NCBI GenBank assembly: GCA_035771165.1
Contig: JAWNZC010000321.1
Span: forward strand, 1,525,501 to 1,589,500
Length of the DNA stretch: 64,000 bases
Direction of reading: 5' to 3'
From: Paragorgia papillata
Taxonomy: Eukaryota; Cnidaria; Anthozoa; Scleralcyonacea; Coralliidae
A model generated the notes under the pieces. That model did no database searches. It saw only the letters and a list, made by a program, of their open reading frames with translations, and was not told the origin of the DNA. Of the stretch, positions 45,371 to 56,886 are shown piece by piece (within the stretch, counting starts at the first letter, position 1; every line of letters starts with the position of its first letter). The translations under genes were made by a program, and so were the position numbers.

Positions 45371-45538
45371 CAATAGACCTTTCCGCACGAAGTGCGTGGA
45401 TAACGCGTTGAGAGATTTGATTGGCTCTCGCAAAACTTTGGACATCCATAACTTCGGACAACTTTGGACATTAGCCAATCATATTTTTCAAAAAGAAAGA
45501 TCACATGATCCATTTACTTCATGCGGAAACGTCTATTG
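45371..45538. mobile_element. 168-bp MITE
   Basis: Inverted ends CAATAGACCTTTCCGCACGA and the complement of CAATAGACGTTTCCGCATGA, about 23 bp with two mismatches. No coding content. The target duplication is unclear (AA-rich left flank). Confidence 0.75.
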
Positions 45539-45938
45539 AAGTTGGTCCCGTAACGTCTCGAAAACAGGTACTGAGGAAAATGCGACAGTTCCATATATCA
45601 GTAAAACAGACATTACCTGTGAAGTGAAAGAAGTTTGAGACATAAACACACACAAAAACTACACTAAAATTAGACCAAACCTCAATGTTGTAGTTCGGCC
45701 AACAATATCAAAACGTCAGTTATATTCCAGTTCAAAATATAAGCAAATGTTTAATTATTTAAAAACTTTAACCTACTCATGTTATCGAGTAATGAACAAA
45801 GTTTAATTGTTATCAACGCAAAAGAAATCATTCTACGCAAAAAAAAGATAACGAAGAAAATATTCTGCTTTTATATCGTATCGTCGGCCGTACGGTGACA
45901 AGAGGACATTGAGGTTTAAAAGCCAATTTATATTTAAG
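45539..45938. other. No gene seen
   Basis: AT-rich spacer; nothing recognised. Confidence 0.35.
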
Positions 45939-46123
45939 AAATAGAAAATGGACGCCCGTGTTTATATAGCCTGATGCAAACACGAGAGTGAGTTGGAAGT
46001 ATTCGAAAGTTTATGTGAACCCGAGCCGTAGGCGAGGATTTACATAAGTACTTTCGAATTATCCCAACTCACTCGAGTGTTTGCATCAGGTTATATAAAC
46101 ACAGGGCATCCATTTTCTATTTC
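45939..46123. mobile_element. Foldback element with a CGAGCCGTAGGCGAG loop
   Basis: Arms start GAAATAGAAAATGGACGCCC and end with the complement. Within the arms lie GATGCAAACACGAGAGTGAG and its mirror, and in the loop AGTATTCGAAAG../..TACTTTCGAA around CGAGCCGTAGGCGAG. Just outside is GTGTTTACATAGCCTGATAT followed by AATTGACCAATCACAGCGTG, the same layout as at 49.0-49.3 kb. Confidence 0.85.
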
Positions 46124-46492
46124 TTTTATGAAATAAGGCTAAAAGATGTGCCGACACATCACAACCGTGTTTACATAGCCTGATATAAACACGGTAATTG
46201 ACCAATCACAGCGTGCGTAAGACGCAACCTATTTTATAAAAGCCTATAGCAAATATAAATTTAAGTTAATGAGACAAAAACGTCTAAGCAAAATGTAAAG
46301 CTGCGTAAAGGCCTTGTAAATCGGTAGGGATCCGGATAAAGATTAATTTCTCAGCTGTCAACTCAAATAAACCCCAGACGGGTATAAAGGTCAGTCTTTC
46401 CGACCAGCATGACTCCGCACGTGCAGAACACAAGGCAACGCTGCCGGCACCAACAACGATAGTCAGCCGTCGATCCGTGACCTTCGTCAACG

Positions 46493-47350
46493 ATGCGCAG
46501 AAAAAGGTCTACCCGACCATGGCAACGACATGCGTCAACGAACAACGATGCAACCGAAACCGCTACCACGGTCGATGTTCCATCAACCAGCGTCGAGACG
46601 CCATCTACACCTCCGAGCGAAAGTCCTTTACTGAACGACGTCCAGTTGGCCCAAATACAATCTATCGTCGCGAGGAGTATTCCAGAATCGGTGAATGAGG
46701 TAGCTACCAACGTCGCTCGCGCTGCCGTTCAAGCCATGACAAGCTCGTCTGGTCCAGTGGTCCCGAACGAAACCGCTACGGATCCGCAGAATTTATGACA
46801 TATAGATAGATAGATAGATAGAAAACTTTATTTAAACACGCTAACCCCGTCAACCGAAGCTGATTTCCACGAGGGGCGTGACAGATAACCGCACTGAGAC
46901 GATCGCCCGGCCCTAACCACCGAGACGCTGCACACATCTCCACCAATTCTTCGAGCCGACAGCAATCTCCCATATGGACAGTCATTCCACGATGTACCAG
47001 CCACATACGTGAGGCAAATTCAGTCCGGTGAGTTTTTTGAACTGTCTAAACATTTGCCGAAGAATCCATTTATTATACAACAGACGAAGAGCCCGTTATG
47101 TTAACACTTGAGAACTCTGTGATTAAAGTTAAGAGATCCACCCAACCCAGCACGAATATCGCAGAGATCGAACAATGAACGACTGCCTTCACTACGTACA
47201 TGAGTGTTTTTACGCATGAATTCCCAAATAGAGCCCAGGAGTTCTTACAATACATGGGCATTATTCGTCACGCTGCGCAATGCCACAGAGGGTTGGGTTG
47301 GTGCATCTACGACTTCAAGTTTCGTCGGAAAACTGCGTTAAACAAATTTC
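46493..47350 (+). pseudogene. Second gag-like remnant of a YR retroelement, interrupted by LINE insertions
   Basis: ATG at 46,493 opens MRRKRSTRPWQRHASTNNDA, a Ser/Thr/Pro-rich segment and LNDVQLAQIQSIVARSIPES, ending at 46,798 where a (TAGA)n tail begins. After the inserted LINE 3' end, gag-like coding resumes near 47,020 (SGEFFELSKHLPKNPF), changes frame near 47,080 (EEPVMLTLENSVIKVKRS), and continues with MSVFTHEFPNRAQEFLQY and GWCIYDFKFRRKTALNK to about 47,345. These blocks align with the gag at 26.0-26.4 kb. No recombinase follows; a 5'-truncated LINE replaces it. Confidence 0.6.
46799..47015 (-). mobile_element. 3' end of a non-LTR element with a TATC tail
   Basis: On the minus strand the sequence runs to AATAAAGTTTTC (46,820-46,831) and then a (TATC)n tail ending near 46,801. 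This is the order of a LINE 3' untranslated end, heavily 5'-truncated. It interrupts the gag-like ORF. Confidence 0.55.
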
Positions 47351-48435
47351 TTACTGTACACGTCACCGTTTGCAGATCTCATTCGAAAACATAATAATAT
47401 GGACTTTCATCTCTATGCAGATGATACTCAACTGTATATTGTTTTTAAGTCATCTATTGAAGGTCATCTAGAATTGGCAAAATCCAAAATCGAAACATGC
47501 GTGCGTGACATAGATCTATGGATGTCAAAAAACATGTTAAAGATGAACAGAGACAAAACTGAATTGTTGATTCTAAATTCACAGTGTCGTCCACAACCTA
47601 GTCTATCTCTTCTGTCTCTGTTTGTAGTGACACTATACAATCTTCTACACATGTTAAAAATATTGGAGTGATTTTCGACTCCAGTGTGTCCATGGAGCAG
47701 CATATTACCGAAATTTGCAAATCAGCATTCTATCATTTACGGAATATAGGCAAAATAAGGAAATATCTCTCCTAGAAATCAGCTGTAATCCTGGTGCACG
47801 CTTTCATAACTTCAAAGTTGGATTTTTGTAATTCATTATTCTACGGTTACCCAAGCAACTTACACAAAAGCTTCAAAGTGTACAAAACGTTGCAGCAAGA
47901 TTATAGTTGTTTTATCAAATAGATATGATCATATCACCCCGATTTTGAGGGAATTACATCGGTTACCTATCGAACAAAGAATTATTTTTAAAATAATTCT
48001 ATTAACCTTTAAAAGTACACATGATTTAGCGCCTGTTTATCTGAGAGAACTGTTAAAGCCCTATGTGCCAAAGCGTCAGCTAAGATCTTCGACAAAGAAC
48101 TTTCTAACAATTGAACTTTGTAAGTTGCGCACGTATGGTTTCAGGGCTTTCTCTGTCTCCGCTCCAATACTATGGAATTCCCTACCGGAAGAAATTACAA
48201 ACTGCCATAACATAGATCTTTTTAAATCACTTTTAAAAACTCATCTTTTTAATGATGCTTTTAATTAACTTTATTTTTTAACTTATTGATTTTTATCAAA
48301 CTTTTATTATGATCACTATGTTAACATTTTAACACGTTATGTTAATAGATTTTTAGATTGGATGTTAAAGCAAATTTTGGATGTAAATGTAAAGCGCTAA
48401 TGGACTGTACGGAATTAGCGCTATATAAATGTTAT

Positions 48436-48523
<88 letters not shown>
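47350..48523 (+). pseudogene. 5'-truncated L2/CR1-like LINE with an ATT microsatellite tail
   Basis: It begins within the RT: YTSPFADLIRKHNN and DFHLYADDTQLY (YADD near 47,414-47,425), then SKIETCVRDIDLWMSKNMLK. After frameshifts near 47,600-47,940 the C-terminus reads RELHRLPIEQRIIFKIILLT, YLRELLKPYVPKRQLRSS and GFRAFSVSAPILWNSLPEEI, stopping after 48,268. The 3' end has TTAGCGCTATATAAATGTTA followed by (ATT)n at 48,436-48,523, typical of L2/CR1-like tails. Confidence 0.85.
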
Positions 48524-48524
<1 letters not shown>

Positions 48525-49015
48525 AGAAAACTTGCACCATTCCCGTTAACAATAAACTGTTTCCACATCTCGAGATCTTTAAAAAAAAAGCCCGCGCTAA
48601 GCTTTATGGTGCGGCTTTGTAATATTTCTCGTCAGCTCAATCATTCGCTGAAAATTTAGAGTGCCTACGCATTCTGCGTATTTGTGGGGATGAAGTGCTC
48701 CCAAAGGTCACCCTCAACCCCATAGAGACTCATACGAATTGATGTAATTATAAGAATTAGTCAAAAGTAAGAAATGTCCAACTCTGGGATCTATTACCCC
48801 TTGGACATGTAGGATGCCCTTGGGTGTCATTACCCCTTGGGCAAAGTCCAACATGGGGAACAACGACCCCTAGGACATTAGACTAGAGTCCTACTCCCTA
48901 GGGCAACTAAGACCGTAACGTTGAGTTGTTGGGATGAGGCTGACCACAATTTTCACCATTCGGAGTACTTCTCCCCGAACCCTTCTCCCACAAAAACATT
49001 GCGTGTGTGTCATTA
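48524..49015. other. No gene seen; short imperfect repeats
   Basis: ATTACCCCTTGG.CA-type words recur near 48,792, 48,829 and 48,867, a degenerate short tandem pattern. Otherwise unremarkable. Confidence 0.4.
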
Positions 49016-49205
49016 AAGAAATACCAAATGGTTTTCCGTGTTTGGATACTCTGATCCAAACACGCGGGAAATTGCGAGACTGGAGCAAAGCGTAACAAAA
49101 CACGAGCCGTAGGCGAGTGTTTTTAGCTTTTCGAAAGTCGAGCAATTTCCCAAGTGTTTGGATAAGAGTCTCCAAACACGGAAAAAACCATTTGGTATTT
49201 CTTTT
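49016..49205. mobile_element. Foldback element related to the one at 45.9 kb
   Basis: Arms AAAGAAATACCAAATGGTTT and the complement; inside are CCGTGTTTGGATACTCTGAT, a mirrored TTGGATAAGAGTCTCCAAAC, GGGAAATTGC and the loop word CGAGCCGTAGGCGAG. A further GTGTTTGGATACTCTGATCC hairpin lies near 49,276-49,303, followed by AATTGACCAATCAGGGCTCG. Confidence 0.85.
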
Positions 49206-50939
49206 ATAAAATAATCACAAGTGAATATGATATACTGTCCGACATTTTCAAAAAATCATTTTGGCGGGAATTTTCCGTGTTTGGATACTCTGATCCAAAC
49301 ACGGCAATTGACCAATCAGGGCTCGCGTAGTATACATGTTATTTTATAAAGCTGTATTCTTAGTTGTCGAAAAATATGCGTATAAAGGAGTTGGATCATT
49401 AACAAATTTTTACTTCAGTTCTTGTATTTCTTTACACCTAAAACATCTCTTACTTCATTTATTAGTGTTTATTTGACTGATATTTTAAATCGTCGTGATC
49501 TACTGATTTGTTTTGAAAAGTGATATCCAAACTGCCCGCCATTTCCAGGCAATAGTGATTTCATAATCGCGCAGGCAGCTAACTTTCAGGGCACCGCAAT
49601 AACACGAAATAAACACTGAATCCATAATATGGTATACGAATACAAATGGAAAAAAACAAAACAAACATGCATGCATATACATTATTTGCAAAACGTTTGT
49701 AAGGTTATCAAAGTTTATTCATTCATGCATGCGTATATATATATATATATATCAGTAAACAATATATACAATTGCATAAAAACTACTTAATAAATATTGA
49801 GAGTGCGTGCTATATATATTTTATTTATTGTCATAAGAAATGTACGATTTTTTATGAGTTAAATTTTTAAAATGCATGTAAATTGAATATTGCTTTCATT
49901 GATATAATTGATATTGGGTAAAAAAGATTGATTATATATATCTAACTTCTTAAAAGATAATTATCCCGATTGTCAGATCTACAATCAGTAAATTTATATA
50001 TTGGCTGAAATATTTGATTCAAACAATTTTTCCATGCGTCATTAACTTAAAATTTTCTGTTTCCCTGCCCCCTTCTCAATGTTGATTTTAATGAGATGAT
50101 TTCTCACTGCCAACATATCATGCCTCTCAACTCGCGTGTAAAACCTATAGATGTAAACGCAAATTACACGCCAAAAAAACTTTAAATAGACGGGGCAAAG
50201 GAAGGCATTGCACCAGTTAGTACCTTTCATTTCAACACTTTATTCACTGATTGTAGATCTGCAATAGTTTAAAAATTAAAAGCAGTTCCATACAAATCAG
50301 AAAATTAAAACCTAATTCAAACCTAATTTTACATTGTTTAGAATGGATCGTTGTCACTCACGTGATCAGTGGCCTCATTGGGGTGGTTGGGGTGGGGAAA
50401 TGTTGAAATGTTTCAGCTAAATTCTCGTAGGATAAAGATCGTACAACAGTATGACCACCGTGACGTCAGATGAAAACGGTATAGACTCTCTTAAACCATA
50501 GTCAATCGATAAATGGTCTGGAAACAGGAAACTCGGCAAACTTTAAAGCTCCTATGAGCTGTGATTTTAATTTGGAACGGTCTTCATCGTGTACAAACTT
50601 TTTGTTTTCGCTTATTAATATTTAAATAACCGTAAGATCCGTAAAATCAACACCTATACTAAAATAAAATATCTAAATAAAAAATCAAATCTAAATACCA
50701 CGATTTAACGACTGAACCCAAACGCTGCTATTGGATGATTGCTTCATTATAAGAAAAACACACCGTGTATTGTACACCGTTGTCCTCACTGTGCATAAGT
50801 TTGCATAAACGTGAACAAAAAGGATAGAGCAAAGACTTTCGCCGAGATTCAAGACCATATATCTGACTATATGTTAAAACAAGTACAGCTGGATACGTTC
50901 GCACTTGACGTCAAGCTGGCCTTTTTGAATTCTTTTTCG
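49206..50939. other. No gene seen; downstream of the TRANK1-like stop
   Basis: AT-rich, with an AT run near 49,736-49,753. Intergenic or 3' flank; no exon recognised. Confidence 0.4.
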
Positions 50940-50945
50940 TTTATT
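50940..50945 (-). terminator. Candidate poly(A) signal of the TRANK1-like gene
   Basis: AATAAA on the minus strand about 200 bases past the stop codon at 51,147-51,149. This is the nearest canonical hexamer I found; no transcript evidence. Confidence 0.35.
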
Positions 50946-51146
50946 GTTTTAAGGCTTCTTTTCTTTAGGCTTCTTTTCTTTAGGCTTCTTTTCTTCTTTT
51001 AGACGTTAAGTGCGGAAAATCTTATTACTATTTAAAAGTTCTATACTAAAAAAAGAGCAAACCAGTAACTTGCCGTCACAACACCGTACCAACCGAGTTC
51101 AGATCAGAACAACTTCTCCTGTTTGTTTGAAAGAGGAAACCCATTC

Positions 51147-51313
51147 TCAAGGTCGTTTCCTTTTCTTTACAGCCTTTGATTTACTCTTGCCATTCTTGCG
51201 ATTTTTTGGCAGAACATTTATTTCTTTTATACCATCACCTCCATCATAATCATCATCTTCGCCAGAATCTTCTTGGCCAACATGTTTATAGTCTTTAACA
51301 ACGTTATCACTTC
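51147..51313 (-). CDS. TRANK1: TRANK1-like gene, last coding exon
   Basis: Acceptor TTTTTAAAG|GAAGTG enters in phase 1, exactly completing the Gly codon left by donor AAAAAAG|GTTCGT at 52,169. It encodes GSDNVVKDYKHVGQEDSGED, an acidic DDDYDGGDGIKE segment, and a basic tail ending KAVKKRKRP before TGA at 51,147-51,149. The KKRKRP tail looks like a nuclear localisation signal, which would fit a nuclear or shuttling helicase; this is inference. The exon is too short to be found by ORF length and is supported by phase and composition. Confidence 0.75.
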
Positions 51314-52168
51314 CTTTAAAAAGAAATTAAAAATGCTTTTTTCGTAAATGGTTGAATGTGCAATTGATAGTAGCACGACAACGGGATGTACTGTTAAGAG
51401 ATTATTAACCGAGAACGAGGTCTGTTTACGAGAAAATATCACGCCTCGGTCTTTTTACTGCCTGTGGTAGCTTGAATATAGGTTTCGGAGCCGTTTGTTA
51501 TTATTTTTTCCCACACAAAATTGAAAAAATTGCGTAATCCCCCGTCAGGCTTTGCACAGCTACTGTGAAGCTAGCCTGGTACCCTGGCCCAATCAAACAA
51601 TATGGGCCAGGTAACCACTAAAGACTTCTGCTTTCCTATTGGTTGAAATTTAGCGCGTTTTTAGTGGCTATGAGTGAAATTGCAATCGTCATAAGTGGAT
51701 TTAGCCCTGATGACGCGAGAATGAGATTAGTGGTTACCTGGCCCATATTTCTTTTGAAATTGGGGCCAGGGCTACTATGGTAGACCGAGTCTAGGTTTCT
51801 TGCCTTTTGATCAAGGTGTTTTTGCACGTTGTTGGTAGATTTCGAAAGTGATTGACTCACTGACTTTGTGTAGTTTAACAGTGATGTAGCTGACAACTGT
51901 CTTGATTATATGTTCACCAGTGTGAAGTATGCACCACAGTCAGCCTTCGATTCAGACTTCGATTTTGTGATTGCCGCAATAACACTTCAATCATTACCTT
52001 TTACTCAAGCACCTCCGCCGTTTTCCCAGTAGCCCAAGTGAACGCCTGACCCAGGCGTCTTGTTTGTACGAAGCTCGCCCTTTTAATATGACAAGCTGGT
52101 TTCGTGGAATATATAGTGGGTGTATGTTTACAGTAGTTTAAGTTAAAAAATACATGAATACAACGAAC
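51314..52168. other. Last intron of the TRANK1-like gene, with MITE and dispersed repeat
   Basis: Contains the 208-bp-type MITE (51,572-51,774) and the dispersed repeat block (51,781-51,965), both shared with 15.3-16.0 kb in the TPR gene intron. Confidence 0.7.
51572..51774. mobile_element. MITE, second copy of the 15,801 element
   Basis: Starts TAGCCTGGTACCCTGGCCCA and ends GGGGCCAGGGCTA, having lost GTACCAG from the right end. It matches the other copy closely throughout, including AAGTGGATTTAGCCCTGATG and GACGCGAGAATGA. Confidence 0.85.
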
Positions 52169-55100
52169 CTTTTTTGGCTTTGACAGATCGCGCTTTCTTC
52201 TCCGTTGCTCTGACAAGATCACGAGCTGCATTCATTATTATTAACACACTGTCCCAAGTGCACTCTTTTTCCACTTTTTTCACCGCTGACTGTAATCCAC
52301 TAAGAGCTATATCCAACCTGTCAAGCTCCAAGCTGCAAATAATTGCGTTATCCTTTAATACTTTCATCTCGCCTACCTCTTTCTGCGCCTTTTCCAAAGT
52401 CGGATAAATATCTCTGCGGTAGAAATCTTTAAACTGCTTAAACTGCCTTTCTTTCTTCCAATGAGGACTTTTTCCTGGGCAATGCGAATTTAGAGTGTTT
52501 CGCTTCAGTATTCTTGGTCGCCAGTTCGAGTTTGTTTCCTCATCGTCATGTTGCGAAGAGGATGGTAAAGAAAAGTTCGTGTCAGAGAGGCCAAGGTCCG
52601 GTTCTTCAAATTGAACTTTACAGATCGTGCAGCCAGACTTGTCCAGTTTAAATCCTTGAAAATGGCATTCTACAGCGTCACTCCTGATTTTTTTCCTGCT
52701 TTTCAGCAATTGCCAACTTTCTTTCTTTCCAGTCAAAGAACGCCCTTTGAATCGTTAAACAAGCCTTTTTTCTCACATCTTCATCTTTCTTTTCATTTAA
52801 ACCTCTACTGTACGCTTCATCTTCACCACCAAAGCTTTGTTGAAAATCATCCATAAAATCATCTTTTGTATGAACATCTTTGCTGTCTTGTAAATCTTCA
52901 CTGTCGAGTTCCTGGCCACGAGGTATTTCGTCAACATTTATCAGAAAACGGAAAACTTTTGGATAAAGTTCAGGCTGGCAATTCCTGCGGAAATCTTTTC
53001 CATTTATTTCATCCCATTTTACGTCCAATAGTTGCTCCTGTCGCGGCTTTTGACACAACAGTTCCTGCAGAGCGTTGACCACATCAAACATACCGTGAGA
53101 TAGACGGACAGCTTCAATGCACTGGTTAAGCTTCTTGGGAAGGTGACTACGTACTTGCAGGATCATAAATTGTTGACGAATGAGGACCTCACATGATTCC
53201 GGGATACCACGACCACAATTACACAACATAGTTAGGGCTAAAATCAAAGCTCTTTCTGCCTCATCGCAGCTTACTGATTCGTCGCATAAAGCAGCAGTGA
53301 ATATGTTGTACCTCCTTGAAATTCCACCAAACATCAACGTCATCATAGACTCGGTCAACATGTGCAGACGGTCCCACTGACGAGTTGTATCTTGAACTAG
53401 AAATAGTGGAGTATGACGCTGAATGGCATGATAGAGAGTGCTCTGGTTTGGTTTGGATATGTTAATAATGTCCCAGAACTTGATCAAGGACAAATAACTG
53501 GCAGGTAGACAGATGGAACTGTCATTCATTACGAGACGGGTATACAACAGCAAGCATGCTGTCATGTAATACTCCAGGATCATTACTGCATTGGCAACAC
53601 TAGGGTACGGCATATTCTTTTTTTTGGCAGGTGTAAAAAGGAATGTCTTAACGACAGAATGTGTTGCACGAAGAACATCGCCATGTCGATAGAGTGAAAT
53701 CTTTGAGCGCTCCAACCACTTGGTGAAAATTTGAAAACCTCTATTTTTGGTGTCACGAAAAAAGCCATAAATGGTGGGTTGAGTATTACATGTATTTTCA
53801 AATTTTCTTTCCTCCACACCAAGAAGGTTGAAGATTTCTCTGCTGCTGGAGCTGCGGCAAGGTGCATCAGGTTGGATACTGTGATGAAAAGATCAGAATC
53901 AGACCATCTTTCTTCTTGGCTAGCGCTTTTCCACATCTTTAACTTGGCGTATTCGATGATGCGATTACGAGCGAGCTGGTAATTCTGCAATTTAATAACA
54001 TCGCATTCTGCCAAGACATGCGAATTTACCAAGCTGCACGCTTCGAGAAAATAATAATTCCACAAGTCGTCGACAAGCTTTGAATTCAAAAGACAAATAA
54101 TGAAGTTGCCGTAGGTGGTTTGCAATTTTAGCTGATTCTCTTCTTAAATCTTTGAGAAAATTGGCGACCGTCGCGTCTAAACGAACCAAAAATAACAGTG
54201 AATAAAATCGGTCGGCGAAGCGCTGTCGTGTTAGATCACCATGGTAGTACTTGCAGTCTTCCTCTTCACATAAGGCATCAGACAGATAGCGGGGACATGG
54301 TTCATACTGCTCGTTGATACACTGCTGTTTATCCCACACAAGTTGAATAACATTGTGCGCCATGTCGTACAGCCGTTCTTTCATAACTCTGTAAGCATCA
54401 TCCAGATCAATTTCCTCTTTTGTTGCTACTTCTTGACCAATTGGAGAATCTCTGAACCGGACCATTTCCAGTCGTGGCACTTTCCTTTTACGAGTGTCCT
54501 CTGTTTCCACAAGTCCAAAGTAGGTTTCACACATTGAAATAGCCGTGCGGTCAGAGTTTTCTTGATTCCTCTTATGCAACGCCAGAATGAGATAAAATAT
54601 CTTGCGGACGGCTTCTAATGCTCTTCCACGATCAAACTTTTTTGGATCATTTTCCATACCAATTAGCAACAAGAAACACTCCGCAAGACCAGCATAGTTT
54701 CTCGCCCTATAATACAAACCCCCAGCTTCTTGTAATTCTTCACTATTGCAGTAGAGTTTACCACGAACCAATTTTACTTCAGCTTGTCCATTTAGATCGT
54801 TACATTTTGTATACAATTCATCTGCGCGTTGGAGATCTACAGGAACTTCGACAATCTTCTCAGTTTCTTCACAGCTCAGGGGGTTTTCCCTTTTTTTTTT
54901 GGACAGAATAGCGGAGCGGGTAGCAAGTAAATGACATTCAGCAGCAAATTTATCATCGATAGTAAACTTCGCAGCTTCTAAAAATTTCCCGTTAGATCTC
55001 ATCATTTCAGCAGCTTCTTGACCCTTGCCTTCCTGTACTAAAAGCTTGGCGGCTTGTTCAATACAACCATTCTTCCTGAGAAATGTCATGCGATCTTTGA

Positions 55101-55404
55101 TTTCAGGAAGTTTTTCTAAGGCTGATGTCATAAGGTCAAGCTGGTCACGTTTCAAGTAGTATTCAGCTGCTTGGTAACAAATACTTTCATCTCTTTGATC
55201 AAAACGAGGAAGACTAACAATAGCAAGATCGTTTCTATCTTGTACCAATTCTTGGCATCTCGCGATGGCGTTCAAGGCTTGGTCATAATGATTGATTTGA
55301 AGTAAACAATCTACTGCTCTCCTAAAATCCAGACCCTTCTCAAAATTCTCACCAGCTTCCAGGAATTTTTTCTCTTTACGAAAGAGTTTTGCAGCCTTAA
55401 GAAA
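52169..55404 (-). CDS. TRANK1: TRANK1-like gene, C-terminal alpha-solenoid exon (about 1,078 codons)
   Basis: Acceptor CTTTTTAG|TTTCTT (phase 0) and donor AAAAAAG|GTTCGT (phase 1). It encodes helical repeats (FLEAGENFEKGLDFRRAVDC, NGCIEQAAKLLVQEGKGQEA, EAGGLYYRARNYAGLAECFL). A CCCH-like finger C-x8-C-x4-C-x3-H lies near 54,235-54,300. More helices follow, then an acidic stretch, an IQ-like TIQRAFFDWKERK near 52,730-52,760, and a CTIC Cys pair near 52,610. Three single-base frame breaks occur: one extra T at 54,126-54,129, one missing near 53,835-53,837, one extra in the T7 run at 52,688-52,694 (plus-strand letters). Length and exit phase become consistent when they are allowed for. They may be sequencing errors or real decay. 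Confidence 0.85.
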
Positions 55405-56249
55405 CTAAAAAGGAAGTACATTACAATAAGACAGGATATTTGGCAAACTAATAAATAATATAGTATTTGGATTAAGGTTTTTTCATAAAATTAGCTTGGA
55501 GTTACTGTATATGACGTATATCTTTCTTGTTCCATATTCCCACAGTACATTTATTATCTACTGTGCATTTGATAATTGTTCAAAAACATGTCAAGAATAC
55601 AGTGGAGAATGATTTTGCTACAGACAATTCGTACCACGACGTGTAACAAAAAAACCGAACTTCTGTTATAGCAATAAATATGATATATTAATTATAAATC
55701 AGGAAGAACAATAACAATTTTCCAGCAAGATTATCCCTCACGCCTAAGTTCTCGAATGAACGGCGTGGGCAGCAGGCAGCAGATCTGCCACAAACCTGCT
55801 CAAAATAAACTTACTAAGAGACAATTCTATTAATATTTTTATGATGCAAATACTGAAAACTCGTCGTTATCTTTTAACGAGTACAATTTGCGAAAAGAAC
55901 AGATTTTATCGTGTTTTATAAACGATAATCTCACATGTGTGATTATTTATGATAATCTCACATGTGTCGATTATCGTGAAACGTATTAGAGTTTACTGCT
56001 CTATTTTTGTGGGGAAAAAGGACTGTTTTTTATATAATTAACAGAACAATACATGAATGCTTGGAAATATGAAATTTATTTCTCGTGTTGACCAAGATAT
56101 CTCACTCGTTCGCTTTGCTAACTCGTGAGATATCCTAGTCAACACTCGAAATTAATTTCATATTTCCGCGCATCCATGTATTTATTATTCTCTATATCTC
56201 TTAACGAGTACAATTTGGAAAAAGAACGGATTTTATCGTATGCACTTAC
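55405..56249. other. TRANK1-like intron with direct and inverted repeats
   Basis: AACGAGTACAATTTG(C/G)(G/A)AAAAG followed by GATTTTATCG occurs at 55,879 and 56,204 as a direct repeat. ATAATCTCACATGTGT is repeated near 55,926 and 55,953. A foldback lies at 56,050-56,181. One copy of the direct repeat reaches to within 10 bases of the donor at 56,249. Confidence 0.75.
56050..56181. mobile_element. Foldback element beside an exon donor
   Basis: TACATGAATGCTTGGAAATA..GAAATTTATTTC, CGTGTTGACCAAGATATCTC and the mirrored GAGATATCCTAGTCAACACT..GAAATTAATTTCATATTTCC form arms of about 55 bp with a small loop (ACTCGTTCGCTTTGCTAACT). Confidence 0.85.
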
Positions 56250-56886
56250 ATAGCCACATTTTTCATGGAGTTTGGCCAAGAGAAGCCATTCTCTGGCGTT
56301 GTAAAGACAGATGCCAGCTTTATCACGCATTTCACATTGCAAAAACATGTCAGCAGCTTTCGCAAATTCTATCCTTAACTTACGAGGTTCATTTCTCAGA
56401 CTTGCGGCTTTGACTGCTTGAATCTGCGCATGACACTTCCTCACCATTGTTTCATCATCTGCCATAATAAAACACTGTAAAGCAACTTTCCATAAAGCTT
56501 TTCCATAGAAGAAATGACCTTGGTTTGTCCACTCTTCTTTACTTGACTTCTCTGCAAACATGCCTTCAAGAGAAACTTTATCATCATTTGTCTTGTGCGG
56601 TCGTTTCACTTCCACTACTTCACGCTTCTTAAAATACTCGAACATGGGTGCCCTTGCTTCTTCATTCTCGTCAAACAACCATACATTTACTCTAGCTCTT
56701 GTTAAAGCTGTGTAAAGATACTTGAATTCTGAAATCAGAATCTTATGACGATCAGGATTGAACTCCAATGGTCTTGTCTTGGTTTCCAAATTATCTTCGA
56801 GTATTTCAGCAATACCAGCTTCACTCACAACGTTGGAAATCTTCTCCTTCCTTGTAGCTAGTAACAACACGCCACTCTTCTTGCGC
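56250..56886 (-). CDS. TRANK1: TRANK1-like gene, helicase C-terminal exon (212 codons)
   Basis: Acceptor ATGTTCTAG|GCGCAA and donor TGTGGCTAT|GTAAGT, phase 0 to phase 0. It begins AQEEWRVVTSY, then after a frame break near 56,845-56,854 continues with ISNVVSEAGIAEI and RPLEFNPDRHKILISEFKYL. SF1 motif VI follows as YTALTRARVNVWLFDE near 56,670-56,715; its Arg residues contact ATP in this superfamily. Then come helical repeats typical of TRANK1 after the helicase. The exon length is one base over a multiple of three, matching one inserted base (or two lost). Confidence 0.85.
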
